This document shows positions 46,930 through 58,005 of a DNA stretch of 64,000 nt, one piece after another. The position numbers and the translations under genes are program-made. Each line of letters begins with the position of its first letter. The first letter of the stretch is position 1. This DNA is from Eonycteris spelaea. Lineage: Eukaryota; Chordata; Mammalia; Chiroptera; Pteropodidae. The notes beneath the pieces are model-generated. The model made no database searches, was not told the origin of the DNA, and saw only the letters and a list, made by a program, of their open reading frames with translations. The stretch spans positions 2,294,001-2,358,000 of the forward strand of contig PUFA01000170.1 in NCBI GenBank assembly GCA_003508835.1, written 5' to 3'.

Positions 46930-47085
46930 GCTTTAGGCCCAGCGCACTGTTGACTACTTATGAGGCTTCCAACAGGTCCTTCATCTTTCAGTTTCTTTGT
47001 GGTTTCATCCATCATATAGAGTTGTCATACTGATTAATTAAATCAGAAGTGCAACTACCTTAATAAGCATAAAATATTAGAAAAA
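46930..47085 (+). repeat. MIR fragment, plus orientation
   Basis: CAACAGGTCCTTCATCTTTC, AGTTTCTTTGTGGTTTCATC and ATATAGAGTTGTCATACTGA follow MIR in sense, diverged. Confidence 0.55.
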
Positions 47086-47099
47086 TATAAAATGAGAAA

Positions 47100-47250
47100 A
47101 GGACCTCTGAAATGGAGGAATCCTGAGGCCTATTACAGATTCTGACACGAGTTTAAACCCAGGATATTTGTTTGGCATTGAGCATATCCTTTTGGACTTC
47201 TTACCCCATTTCCTTACCTATACAATGGAAACAATGCATTCAACCTGTAG
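47100..47250 (+). repeat. MIR fragment, plus orientation
   Basis: GATTCTGACACGAGTTTAAA, CCATTTCCTTACCTATACAA and TGGAAACAATGCATTC follow the MIR order in sense. Confidence 0.6.
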
Positions 47251-47429
47251 CAGAAAGAAGAGGGAGACAAATACCAATTTACAGAAGTGTGAGGATTGAC
47301 AAACGATGTATTTAATGTGCGATTTCAATTCATTTTGCTCTGGTTTGGTTTTGTTCCCTTCCTTCCGAAGTCCCTCTGAGGATCAACTGAGTTGACCGAC
47401 GTGAGAGCATGCGGCGAGTACCCAGCAGC

Positions 47430-47931
47430 CCCCTCACCTGAGGTCTCACTTTCAGTGGTTTCAATTACCTGCGGTCAACCACGATTTGAAAATATTAAGT
47501 GGAAAATTCCAGAAATAGACAATTTATAAACTTTAAATTGCAAGGCATTCTGAGTAGCATGATGAAATCTTCTGCCAACCTACTCCATCCACCCGGGACA
47601 CAAATCACCCCCTGGTCCAGAGTGTCCATGCTGTATACACGCCCTGCCCGCTAGTCACTTAGTCGCTGTCTCAGTGATCAGATAGATGATTGTGGTCTTG
47701 TAGTAATTGTGTTCAAATAAACCTTATTTTACTTAATAATGGCCCCAAAACACAAGGGTAGTGAAGTTGGCAATTAAAATATGCCAAAAAGAAGCCATAA
47801 AGTGCTTCCTTTAAGTGAAAAAGTATGTATATGAAAAAAACAGTATACATAGGCTTTGGTACTATCTGAGATTTCAGACATCCACTGGGGTCTTGGAATG
47901 TATCACCTACAAAAAAGGGGGAAGTACTATA
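47430..47931 (+). mobile_element. Tigger (pogo-type) DNA transposon fossil
   Basis: The segment begins AGCCCCCTCACCTGAGGTCT and ends CAAAAAAGGGGGAAGTACTA, decayed versions of the Tigger terminal repeats. Inside are ACCTGCGGTCAACCACG, TGGAAAATTCCAGAAATAGA and GTCACTTAGTCGCTGTCTC. A start-like ATGGCCCCAAAACAC at about 47739 gives MAPKHKGSEVGN before a stop, which looks like the start of a transposase. The rest of the transposase is gone, so this is an internally deleted copy of about 500 bp. Confidence 0.8.
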
Positions 47932-48104
47932 ATTTATTATCATTATGTTATCATTTTTTATTGTGCCTCAATTTCTTCAACTGTAAAATGAGAGTACTGA
48001 AAATAAAGTATTCTAAAAAAGTCCTCTGAATACTAAAAAAATCAGTATTAGTAAAAAAAGTGAGAATTGTGCACTTTTTAGTCATTAGATTCACTTTCCC
48101 CCAT

Positions 48105-48108
<4 letters not shown>

Positions 48109-48136
<28 letters not shown>

Positions 48137-48154
48137 CATGCACACGTGTATGTG
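48109..48154. repeat. (TG)n tract with CATGCACACGTG end
   Basis: About 28 bp of TG, then CATGCACACGTGTATGTG. Most of it alternates purine and pyrimidine. Confidence 0.9.
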
Positions 48155-48839
48155 AGTTTCCGAGAGCATCGAAGGAAAGAAGGCTCCCAAGTTGGCTTAG
48201 CCTAGTGTTCATCACACTCCATGACTGCATTCCTCTGGGAGAACCCACAGGAGAATTTTGAAGAATTCACAGACAACGATCCATTTCCATTCTAGAAACA
48301 CAGGTGCACCTTGCCTTGAACTGGTTTTAACTCGTGGTGTTAGGTGCTGAGAACTAACTTTGTTTCAAGCCAGAAGGCTAAAGGAGCAAATTCGTTGGCT
48401 ACATGAGGCTTTCCAGACGAGCCCCCGAGGCCCAGCTCAACATCTTATCCTGTCTGACTCACTTAGAAACAGAGCTGCCGGTCTCCTCAGACAGATGCTG
48501 TGGTCAAATTTCTGAAGCTAGATTTAGGAAGGGAAAATATATAGATATATATCTATATATAATGTAGAAATTTGTATTTGCAACAGCATTCAAGGGAAGT
48601 AACAGGAAAACGTTGCATCGTGTTGGTAGGTGTGTCGGTGTGGCTTCCCCGCCACTTGTGTATGAACCCCGAAGCTGTCCTCTCCGCTGGATCATTTCCT
48701 TTAGGATATAAACACACTCAGGTTTCTCTGATCTTAAAACAACAAATAAAGTGAAATAGAAATGAAAAATCCTTCCTTCTACCCCATGTCTTTTTCTAGC
48801 TACAGTGCTCTCTTCTTACTTTCATGACCAGTGCGGTTA
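48155..48839. other. Unassigned sequence
   Basis: No gene or repeat was recognised. A small ATATAGATATATATCTATATAT near-palindrome is at about 48539-48560. Confidence 0.45.
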
Positions 48840-49235
48840 AAGAGCTGTCCATACCTGCTGCCCGTATTTCATCTCCTCTGACTCATTCCTAATCCCTGTA
48901 ACCTGGCTCAAGCTCTACCTTTGGCCAAGGCTGGTGGTGACCTCCCTTGGTGTTAATTTTTAAATGTCAGTCCTCCCTTTATTTGAGCTCACTGAGCGCT
49001 GTTGCACCTCTAATTCCATAGCCCACTTCTCTTATCACTGATTTCCTCTTCCCTTGGGTTTAAAACACTGACTGCTCCTAGCTCTTCTTTTCTCTCTCTG
49101 CACTGTCCTTGGTGTCCCTGATGCTCCTGGTTCTTAAATGCTGGCACCCCGGGAATCCATTCCTAGGCTCCTCTTCTGATCACTTTGCACAAACTTTCTG
49201 GCTGGGCTCACCCAGTTGCGTGTAGCCCTCACTAC
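48840..49235 (+). mobile_element. L2 LINE ORF2 fragment, plus orientation
   Basis: CTTTGGCCAAGGCTGGTGGT (the antiparallel of which also occurs in antisense L2 copies), GGGAATCCATTCCTAGGCTC and CTCCTCTTCTGATCACTTTG follow the L2 reverse transcriptase region, including the stretch that encodes the 'SVLGPLL' motif in intact CR1/L2-type enzymes. Stops break all frames. The element seems to resume at about 50550, after a 1.3-kb interruption. Confidence 0.65.
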
Positions 49236-49484
49236 CTTCCCAGGTTCTTTAGAGAGCTACCTGAGTGAGACAAAGCCTTACATGCTATTACTTTCTTAGG
49301 AAGAACAATCTCAAAGAAGCATGCTAGAGCAAAAAGGGAAATGAGTATAGAATAAGAACAAATACAAGGATATTGCTCACTGCAGCTTTCTATAAAACAC
49401 ATCTGATTTTCTTGTCTTACAGTTTGCTTCCAAAAGACCATATAAAATCCCGTGTGTTCGAACAGACTGCAAAGGGCAGGGGAG

Positions 49485-49567
49485 AAGAATTTTTCACTGG
49501 CTCCCCGCCTGCAACGGCCCAAGTCCTCCACAATGGCCTGTACCATCCGGCCCTTGGGGTGTTGCAA
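49485..49567 (+). mobile_element. Small L2 piece next to the MLT1 LTR
   Basis: CACTGGCTCCCCGCCTGCAA, GTCCTCCACAATGGCCTGTA and CCATCCGGCCCTTGG agree with the part of L2 that reads 'AATGGCTCCC...AATGGCCTACAAGGCC'. The next bases are the MLT1 LTR. Confidence 0.55.
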
Positions 49568-50008
49568 GTAGACTAATTTTCTCTGGCTGCTGTAATAAAT
49601 TATTACAAACAGTGCCTTAAAAATACAAGTTTATTATTTTACATTTGTGTAAGTCAACAGTCTAGCATGCCTGTGTCATCAGGGCTACGTTCATTTTTGG
49701 AGGCTCTTGAAGAGAATCATTTCCTTGCCTCTTCCAGCCTCTTGAGGCCACACACATTCCTTGGTGTGTGTGATCCCTTCCTCCATCTTCAGAAACAGTG
49801 GTTGAGTTCTTCCAGATGGCACCACGTGACCTCCTGCGCTGCTTCCCTCTTTTGCTCGTATAGGTTCTTATGATCACCCTGGGCCCACCCAGAGAGTTCG
49901 GGATAACTGGCAACCTCGATTCCCCTTTGCCACATGAGGTGACATATTCACAGTTCTGGGGATTAGGACATGGACCTCTTTAGGGAGGGGGCATTATTCT
50001 GTTTATCA
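49568..50008 (-). mobile_element. MLT1-type MaLR LTR, antisense
   Basis: CTCTGGCTGCTGTAATAAAT, ACAGTGCCTTAAAAATACAA, TGAAGAGAATCATTTCCTTG, ATATTCACAGTTCTGGGGAT and TTAGGACATGGACC match the reverse complement of an MLT1 LTR, parallel to the copy at 29249-29732. It interrupts L2 sequence. Confidence 0.85.
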
Positions 50009-50549
50009 AGCCAGGAAAGCCAGGTTCCAAGATTCAGAAGCAGTCTCCACATCAGGAAGCACAGGGCAAGGGCATGAATGAGGTGTACTTTCTCTGTTAG
50101 TCTGCGGCTAACAACCCAGGGGCCAGGGCAGGTGGAGCCTGTTGGCCGTGTGGGGACCTTGCCCGTCCCATAGTGTCTTGTTCTTCAGAGGCAATGTGGG
50201 AACAGAGTGGAGTGCACTACATGATGTGTGAGGCATTGTCCATCCTGTGACTGACATGAGAGATGAGGAGCAGCCACCCAAGCGGACCCAGCTGTCTGAT
50301 CAGGCACAGCACCGTCAGAGCCATGGTGAACCAGTCTTCGTAATACTACGTGGAGTTCAATCATCTCTTTGAGGTTAATGGAAACCTCTCTCTGTGGTGG
50401 TTGACGCTACACAATTTTTCTGGGAATGTCATCAAAAGGCTTGTACAGAGAATCGTAGTTTTACCAATCCAGAGAGGGGACAGGTGTGACTGGCTCTCTG
50501 TCCAAGTCCTGACACTCCTAAATTTGTGCTCTTCTGGGGTCCAAAGCAT
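50009..50549. other. Unassigned GC-richer sequence
   Basis: No gene or repeat was recognised between the MLT1 LTR and the next L2 segment. Confidence 0.4.
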
Positions 50550-51530
50550 CTGGAGGGCATACAGATACTTTAAATGCAGATATCTCACATGCTCTTTAAG
50601 CTCGACACATGCAACATTAAATTCAACATCTTTTCCACCCTTTGAGTCCCAAATATCTGCTCTTCCAACAGGATTTTTTTTTCTTTTCTTTTTCCTTTTT
50701 TGGGGGTGAGGGTGAGTGAGATCTCATTAATCCAAAAACCCCAAACCAGAAAACTGACGGTCATCCTCGACTCCCCTCTCTGCCTTACCACCGAATGATT
50801 CTTGAGTGCTGAGGTCACCTGACTTCAATCACTCATCCCTTCTCACTATTACTGCCTTCATTAGGTTTTTATCTTCTCTTAACTTTTCGCCATTCTTCTC
50901 CTCATTGCTCTTTCCAATCAACGCTTCACTGAACATCCAGAATTACCTTTCTTAAATAAGTATCTGATCAGGCAATCCTTTTGCATACGGGTCCTTCAAT
51001 GACTTATCAGTGCCTTCGGTGCAAGACTGGAAGCGTCTACTGTAACACTCAAGGTGTTTCAGGATCTGGACTTGACTTTCACTTGTTACACCTTGCTCCA
51101 TTCGCCTTTTAGCCCTCGGAGGTTAGCCACCTTGAACTACTCGTACATCTCCAAACGCGCCGTGTTTGTTACTCCGCTCTTCCTCTGCACATTCTCTCTT
51201 CACCGCTCGCAGTGCCCCCCTCTCCCGCTTCTCCTGGTTTTTGCCTACTCATGCTTCAAGACACGGACCATCTTTCTGAAGAAACATAACCTCATCCAAT
51301 CCTCTTCCAGCAATAAGGGCTCAGCGCCCTTACTGGTTATTCTCATTACATCCTAACATTGCACTTGCCACATAGTATTATGGTTCTTTTCCCCCTTTGG
51401 AGTGTATTTTCCCGCAAGATTGTGAACAGTCTTGGGAAAAGAGATTATGTACCTTTGATTCTCTGGTACCCAACGTTTAGTGGTGTGTAAATGTTTAATG
51501 AATATTTGCTAAATCAATAAACGATCTGGG
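50550..51530 (+). mobile_element. L2 LINE ORF2 end and 3' tail, plus orientation
   Basis: ATCTCACATGCTCTTTAAGC, ACGGTCATCCTCGACTCCCC, AGTATCTGATCAGGCAATCC, TAGCCACCTTGAACTACTCG and AATGTTTAATGAATATTTGC follow the L2 order from after the reverse transcriptase to the tail over about 1 kb. A short T-rich insertion (50677-50701) interrupts it. This probably continues the L2 at 48840. Confidence 0.8.
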
Positions 51531-51734
51531 TGGCAACGATTTTACACTTTTGCTTAATATAATGAATTTTAGTGTTAGAGAGATTAAGTTACTCAATTCA
51601 TTGTTTTTCTTATCGTATTAGAAGTACGATAGAAATCTAAATACAGGCACCTGACTCCTGACTAGAGATTTCCTTTCCAGCACTCTGCGCTCCTGCTCCG
51701 GGACTTCCTTCGCCTAAGTGTGGTGCTCTTACTG

Positions 51735-51945
51735 TGTTGAGCCAGACACTGAGCTAAACCGATTACTCCTTACAACAGCGTAATAGGATAGAGAGTATTT
51801 TATTTCTATGATACAGGTGAGGAAACTACAGCACAGAGAAAGCATCTTCACAAGGATAATATTTTTAAGAGTTAGGGCTGGGATTTTATCATGGACCCCT
51901 AGACTGAGAGCCTGCACATTACTCATTGTATCATCGTCTGTAGCC
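51735..51945 (-). repeat. MIR SINE, antisense
   Basis: AGCCAGACACTGAGCTAAAC, ACAGGTGAGGAAACTACAGC, ACAGAGAAAGCATCTTCAC and GGGCTGGGATTTTATC follow antisense MIR. Confidence 0.75.
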
Positions 51946-51969
51946 AATGATTAGTTCAAAGCACAAGGA

Positions 51970-52025
51970 AATGTCGGCATCAGGGCACCTGGGTTCTAAT
52001 CCTGCTAGGTTTTTTCTTTTCTTCT

Positions 52026-52078
<53 letters not shown>

Positions 52079-52190
52079 CAAGCTAGAGAACCTTGTCTTG
52101 GTCACTGAGACTCAGTCCTCCACTTATAAAAGTCGGGGGAGCTTAATCCTGGTGTTCACTGTGGTCCCTTCTGACTGATATTTTCAAACT
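51970..52190 (+). repeat. MIR SINE split by a T48 run
   Basis: GGGCACCTGGGTTCTAATCC before the T run and CTTGTCTTGGTCACTGAGAC, CAGTCCTCCACTTATAAAAG after it follow MIR in sense. Between them is a T-rich lead (TTTTTTCTTTTCTTCTTC) and 48 uninterrupted T. Confidence 0.65.
52028..52075. repeat. Uninterrupted run of 48 T
   Basis: The longest homopolymer of the window. It has no interruptions, unlike the other old repeats here. Confidence 0.97.
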
Positions 52191-52737
52191 AAGTGTTACA
52201 AATTCAGTGGGAAAGGGAACCACTGTATATTTCTGACAGCCAAAAAACGATTTGAAAAAGTGATAGGAAAAGAAAAAAGCCACTCACAAAACAAGTGACC
52301 AGGGCTACCCACCACCTGCTAGGAACCCAAATGACCCTTTGCATCAGTCTATTTTAAAAGAATTCACCTTCTCTTTTTAAACCAGTTCATTATGGAAACA
52401 GTGTATAAAATTAACGTTCACCCCTTGTTAGGCCTCTTGGGTTTTCACCCGTTACTTCGTCGGCCAGTTAGATAAATAGTTCCTTTCCAGAGCTGCTCAG
52501 GCACATCCTCAAGCGCCTGAACAAGAGGAGGGAAGCTACTTTTTGTAGCTCATTTCTCTGCAGCTGAGCAGCCCACTCCTCAAACTGAGGAAGATACTAA
52601 ATACATTTTATGTCAAGGGGTGATGCACTAGGGGAAACATGCTCCAAGGAAAAGCAGCCTTTGTCACGCAGCAGCTTCTTCCGATCACTTTAGGTAGGAG
52701 ATCATGGCTGTGTTACCTAAGCAGCCTCCAGATTTAG

Positions 52738-52739
<2 letters not shown>

Positions 52740-52779
<40 letters not shown>
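52740..52779. repeat. (GT)20 microsatellite
   Basis: A perfect GT dinucleotide run of 40 bp. Confidence 0.95.
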
Positions 52780-52781
<2 letters not shown>

Positions 52782-52839
52782 AGTGTATGCAGAAAAAAGT
52801 CCCTTTCTAATGGAGATCTCTTAAATTTGCAATTAATTA

Positions 52840-52995
52840 AAGGTCAGAAACCCTGGCTTCAAACTGTGGCCTTCAGTTCAAGGTCTGCTCCTAACTAGCT
52901 ACACAGTCTCTGATAAGTCTCATCTCTGAGTCTGTTTCATTATCTACAGAATGAGTAATTGGACAAAAATGGTCTCTGAAGTTCCTTGTAGTTCT
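52840..52995 (+). repeat. MIR-like fragment, plus orientation
   Basis: ACCCTGGCTTCAAACTGTGG, CTCCTAACTAGCTACACAGT, GAGTCTGTTTCATTATCTAC and AGAATGAGTAATTGGAC follow MIR in sense. Confidence 0.65.
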
Positions 52996-52999
52996 AACA

Positions 53000-54298
53000 T
53001 TCTATAATTCTAGTTTTTGCTAAGGCTCCAAATTTGAATTTATTCTGCTGTCCCAGATATTGCCACAAAAGTCTCTTTTGTTAAGTCGATTTCATACAGT
53101 TCATAATTTCATGCTCAATGGAAAACATGAAAAAAACAACCACCACCTTTTATTCTTCTCAGTCGAGTGTCAGGATGAGAGACGAGTGCAGATGGTTCTC
53201 CCGGGTACACTGCCGGAGCGCCCACGGACCCGGCTTGCAGTCCTCTTCTCTTGAGTCAGAACAAGACCAGTTTTGAGAGAAAGTCAATTGCCTCCCAACA
53301 TTTCATCTGAATTAGATTTAAATGAAAAAAACATGCAAATAAAACCTAGAAATAATATTTTTGTTAGAAATCAACAAATTACTATAACTAAAAGGTTGTT
53401 AGGGCACTGAATCAACTTTCTTTTTTGTCTTTTTGCTCTTTTGAAAAAAATCTCATTTCCAGCTCACAAAGTAGCATTAGTTCTTATTATTCCATACATT
53501 AGAAGTCAACTGGTAATTTGCACAAATTACATTAGCAATTTTACATTTAATTTACTGATGACAAACTATAGGATTCAGCAGTTTTGCTCTGATAACTTTA
53601 AAATGTATTAATTTCATCAGTGATTTACATAGGACTTTATTTCCCACTGCTACAGCTTCATTCTCTAAAGCAGAAATGCCCCATGGTTTTTCAATTTGTT
53701 ACCTAATCAGCACAATATATTCCTCCTTTTCTTCTCTTTATATTGGCTCCTAAATTTGAGACTTCAATATTTCAAGAAATTGCACCGAGAAATCTCACAT
53801 GGTTTTTCTATTTCTGTGAACCTTTAAGGAAATAAACAGAGAAAAATCATTCCACTGAACTTAGGGGTGCTGCTTGCAAACACGGTGGTCTTAAGATGAT
53901 TGCATTCAAATGAATTTTTTTTCAAATCATGGTATGTGAACATTACAAAAATATTTCCACAAATCCACCTAAAGTCCCTAATATCAATATATCAAAGTCT
54001 CTGGGTACTATAGCAATGACAAATATTGAAGTTCTGAAAATAAGATTCCTAAGGTGATTCTGATGAGGCTTGCTGCGTGACAAAAGCTGCTCTCTGCTCC
54101 CTAAACGCCCAGTTCTGGCTCAGGACTGAGGAAGCACTTTCTCCCTAGGCTTACCTTTCTCTATGGTTATCTCCAGGCCAGAGGTCCCCAGGTTAACAAG
54201 AGTGATTCAAGAGTTCAGAAAACTTGGGCTTTTCCTGTTAAGGCAGACTCTAGTTTCATTATTATAACCATGTATTTTATATCTAGTTAAACATATGG
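53000..54298. other. Unassigned sequence
   Basis: No gene or clear repeat was recognised. A small CpG-containing spot lies at 53200-53232. Confidence 0.45.
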
Positions 54299-54376
54299 CA
54301 ACCAACCAACCAAACAACAACAAAACCAACCAATCAACCAACCAACCAACCAACCAACCAACCAACCAACCAAAAA
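54299..54376. repeat. (CCAA)n microsatellite
   Basis: About 78 bp of CCAA units, with CAAACAACAACAAAAC variants near the start. The TNQPTNQP open frame over it is an artefact. Confidence 0.95.
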
Positions 54377-55429
54377 ACCTCCTTCAAAATTTAACATGGT
54401 TTTGGAAGTATTGTCTTGCTAAAGGCATGAAATCAAACTGCAAACTGAAAGTGCAAATATGCCATTTTTCCAAACTGAATTCAACAAAAGTGCTTATGTC
54501 AGAGAAAGGATGTGGTGAGGATCTACGGACTGCTAAAGTGCTCGCCACAGACACCTGGTGATCCCTGTTGCTGTGGGACACTTAGTTGAACCAAGAGGGT
54601 TGACATGGGGGAAAAGAGTTTGGGAAGAAACGGAAGTGCACTTGTAGCTTTATACTTGAGAAAGTGGAAAGAGGTGCTGCCATTTGAATAGAAATAACCA
54701 CTTTCTCATATGCCTTGGAAGCTCAAGAGAAAAGAACTCTTCAGGGAAGAATTCTTTGAGGGCTACTCTGGGGAGACCTGTTTTGAAGACAAATATGACA
54801 ACAACATTGGTGTTAAGGAGATTCAGTAGACTAACAGGACGAAATAATATTCATATGAAGTCATTCATTTTAAGTCACCTTATTCTTTTAGTTGCATTGT
54901 ATTTGTTATGTTTATGGTTTGCCATGTTTGATTTTCTGATACTGAATCCATGAGGTAAAAACATATGATGTATTACGTTTTATTCATAACAAAATAAAAC
55001 AATATAAGGTATATTACCAAATTTTTTTCATTTATATATGATTCTTACCAAATAGAGTATTTTTTGTAAATATTTACCTTTTGTTTGTATACTGTTTTAT
55101 GAACAATCGTGTACCTTTTCTCTAATGTTTATTTTGAAAGAGGCTCAGGCTTTATTTGCTGATATTGTGTGACATTTAAGCCAAACTTGCTTTACTAAAC
55201 CTTCTGTTTTACAGTTCACATCTTCTGGTTTGGTTGTTATTGTGAATGAATGTTAGAAACCATGTCTTTTCACTTTCTAATTTCCAAATAAACTCTCTTG
55301 ATTGATTATTATCCTTTTCTCACATCTTCATTTTATATCTTGCACTCTCACATTTCCATTATGGTTAAAAAGAAGAACAAAGATCACAATTTAGACTTAA
55401 CTAGAATCTATATTTTTATAAGGGCAGTG
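54377..55429. other. Unassigned sequence
   Basis: No gene or clear repeat was recognised. Frames of up to 89 codons lack motifs. Confidence 0.45.
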
Positions 55430-55530
55430 ACTTTGTCCCCAATTCCTCAATATCCCTATGGTTTCTCCATTGTCCAGGACAAACACTAACACAGAGTAGG
55501 CAGTCAAAAATATTTTTGAAGGGCTTAATT
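55430..55530 (+). repeat. L2-like 3' tail
   Basis: ACAAACACTAACACAGAGTA and GGCAGTCAAAAATATTTTTG resemble a diverged L2 tail ('AACAGTGCCTGGCACATAGTAGG...'). Confidence 0.45.
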
Positions 55531-55930
55531 ATTAAAAGCACTCTCAAGATCAGATGACCTGGAGTCTTCCTGAGGTGGACTCAGCAATGGTGCCAGCCTA
55601 GAGATCTGACCAAGGCACAATTGGTGGTGTTTTGCCCAGACTGGATAAAAGCAGTTGAATGAATCCCATCCCTAAAGGGAAACTAGAGGTCATAGTCAGT
55701 ATAAACTATTGTTTTCCCAAGACGGTGGTACAAATGCTAGTTCTTAGCCTCTTCCCATATGCCCAATTCTGTTGTTATTAAAGGGGCATGCCCCATTAAG
55801 GCCTACGGCATGGCAATGTAAGACCTGTTATCCGATGATTTCACTGATTGTAATGAGTACAAAAAGGAAAAGTCTAAATAGCAAGATCACATCTTTTTGA
55901 ACCACATAAGCGACTTTTAAAGTATTACTG

Positions 55931-55980
55931 AAAAAACAAAAAACAAACAAACAAACAAAAACAAAAACCAAAAAAACCCC
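55931..55980. repeat. (AAAC)n A-rich tract
   Basis: About 50 bp of AAAC and AAAAAC units. No SINE or pseudogene body was recognised upstream. Confidence 0.85.
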
Positions 55981-57396
55981 AGTGAAGTATGATATTTGTG
56001 AAAGGAAATTATAACAAACTCCTGTCATTATTTAAAGATTGCACAAAAAGGTCTCAGCCCAGGTGATCTGGATAGTCATTTCACTTAAAAAAAAAAAAGT
56101 ATGTATGACTTGAACTGTATAACATCATTTAAAAAATATATAAGCCTCATGATGAGCATCTGCTTCTAAAGTTACATATTCTACTATACTATCCAATTAC
56201 TCAGTACAAATAAGGATGCATGATACTAAAGTATTTGTATTTCATCGAAACTCTTTATTATTCAGTGTGTGTATGTATTTACTAGAGACTCTTTAGCCTC
56301 TGGGATGTCTAACTTGGTATAGTGTGGATATATTTCTATGAGACTGCATTAGTTTGTTATGGTAATTGAAGCCAAAGTTTAAATTTAATATATGGTAAAG
56401 AAACATACTTCTTTATTATGGAGATTCAGATATGTTCTAGTGCTGAAGGAAACTGATTCGCAAAAGAGAATCGTATGCATTGTTTTAGTCTCTACTGTTG
56501 GCGTTTCATGTTGTTGAGCAACCACCTCTGCAGTTTGTTTTCAGTGCCTATATTTGGAGAATCTTTTGCTAAGTAAATTCCGGGAGTCAAATCAGGAGAG
56601 TTCTCTGAGTGTTATCTATTTACTAGACAAAATTCTGGTTGAAAACAGCACAACTGATTCTTGCCACAACACAATAAACTTTCTAAGACTTAAAGGTTAA
56701 GTATCCCCTACCAGCTGTTCCAGATGTGTCAGATTATCATCAGTCTGCTTATGACTGGATGCAGTGGGAACAGAAAGCCTTCTTTATGGGCAATTTGCAA
56801 TACTCAAATCTCTAAAGTCGTACTGTTGACTTCTCTGTGGTTGTAGTATACAACTCTGAGCCAAAATAATATGCTAGAGAAAGGCCATAGCCAAAAGAAC
56901 AGCATAAGCCTGTTCTGTACCACATTACAGGGCAATCCAAGTGATGCAAAAAATATTTTAAGAGAGTGAGATAAGTGTTAATGTAAAAAAAAAAAGTTTC
57001 ACTTGGAGCTGTGTTTTAGGAATAGAGCAGATGCTGTTTCCCTGGGCTAGGAGCTCCTACTGATGCTTTGAGGCCCCATGTGTTACCCCCACCCGTTTCC
57101 TAAAGCAGAGGTCCTAGGACGTGATAATATCTTCCTGTTTTGTGATGTCCCTATTCTTTGTATTTTCCCTGATTATGACCATTACGCGGCTATTTATTCC
57201 GTGTCTTTCTCTCCTTCTACACAGATGTTACTTGAGATTTGGGATTAAATCACTTATTCATATTCGTGGTAACATTTTGCTGAGTACATAGGAGACACAC
57301 AGTGAATTTGACTGAATTATTGAATACACCACAATTTTAGTTTTATCCTCAAAGTAATTTTTTATATGAACTGATGCTGTAGTCCAGGGGTCAGAA
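55981..57396. other. Unassigned sequence
   Basis: No gene or clear repeat was recognised. Short A runs lie at 56088-56097 and 56986-56995. Confidence 0.45.
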
Positions 57397-57603
57397 ACTT
57401 TTTTCTATAAAAGGACTTATAGTAAGTATTTTAGCATTTGTGGGCTATGTGGTCTCGGCTACAACTACTGAACTCTGCCGCTGTAACACAAGAACCATCC
57501 CAGGTGACACTTTAACGGAAGGAGCTTGGCTGTGTGCCAATAAAACTTTACTTACAAAAACAGGAAAGGGGCTAAATTTGGCCCTCAAGCTTTAGTTTAT
57601 TAA
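57397..57603. mobile_element. hAT-type DNA transposon fossil, copy 2
   Basis: CAGGGGTCAGAAACTTTTTT at the start, CTACAACTACTGAACTCTGC, GCTGTGTGCCAATAAAACTT, TACTTACAAAAACAGG, and TTTAGTTTATTAACC at the end follow the nonautonomous hAT family also seen at 28197. It is the best preserved of the three copies. Confidence 0.85.
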
Positions 57604-57699
57604 CCTTGCTCTAGTCTATTTTTTCTATTTCTTTGTCCTCATACTTCTTTCTTCCTTCAATGTTTTTCTTTAATGTTACAATGAGTTTCTGTCCTTAGT

Positions 57700-58005
57700 C
57701 TCCCTTCCTTTTTCATCTGATAAATTCCTTCATAAATACTAAGACTTGGCTTAATCAGTACCTTTTTTATGAAATATGTCTTGACCTCCTTGAAAAGCAC
57801 TGACCATCCTGACCTTTGGGCTACCACCCTTGTTTCATTACAAGATGGATCATATCTGATAACATTGTGTAAATTTCTGTTTCTGGTTTTAGGCTGTGAA
57901 TGACCGGTGGTTAGAAATGAGTCTTATTCATCTGTGTGTCTCCACCACCTAGCACATGCCTGGGACACAGTAAATACTTAATAAATGTTTGCTGAATTGT
58001 CAGAA
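57700..58005 (+). mobile_element. L2 LINE 3' end, plus orientation
   Basis: ATGAAATATGTCTTGACCTC, TGTAAATTTCTGTTTCTGG, TCTCCACCACCTAGCACATG, and the tail CTTAATAAATGTTTGCTGAA follow the L2 3' end. Confidence 0.8.
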
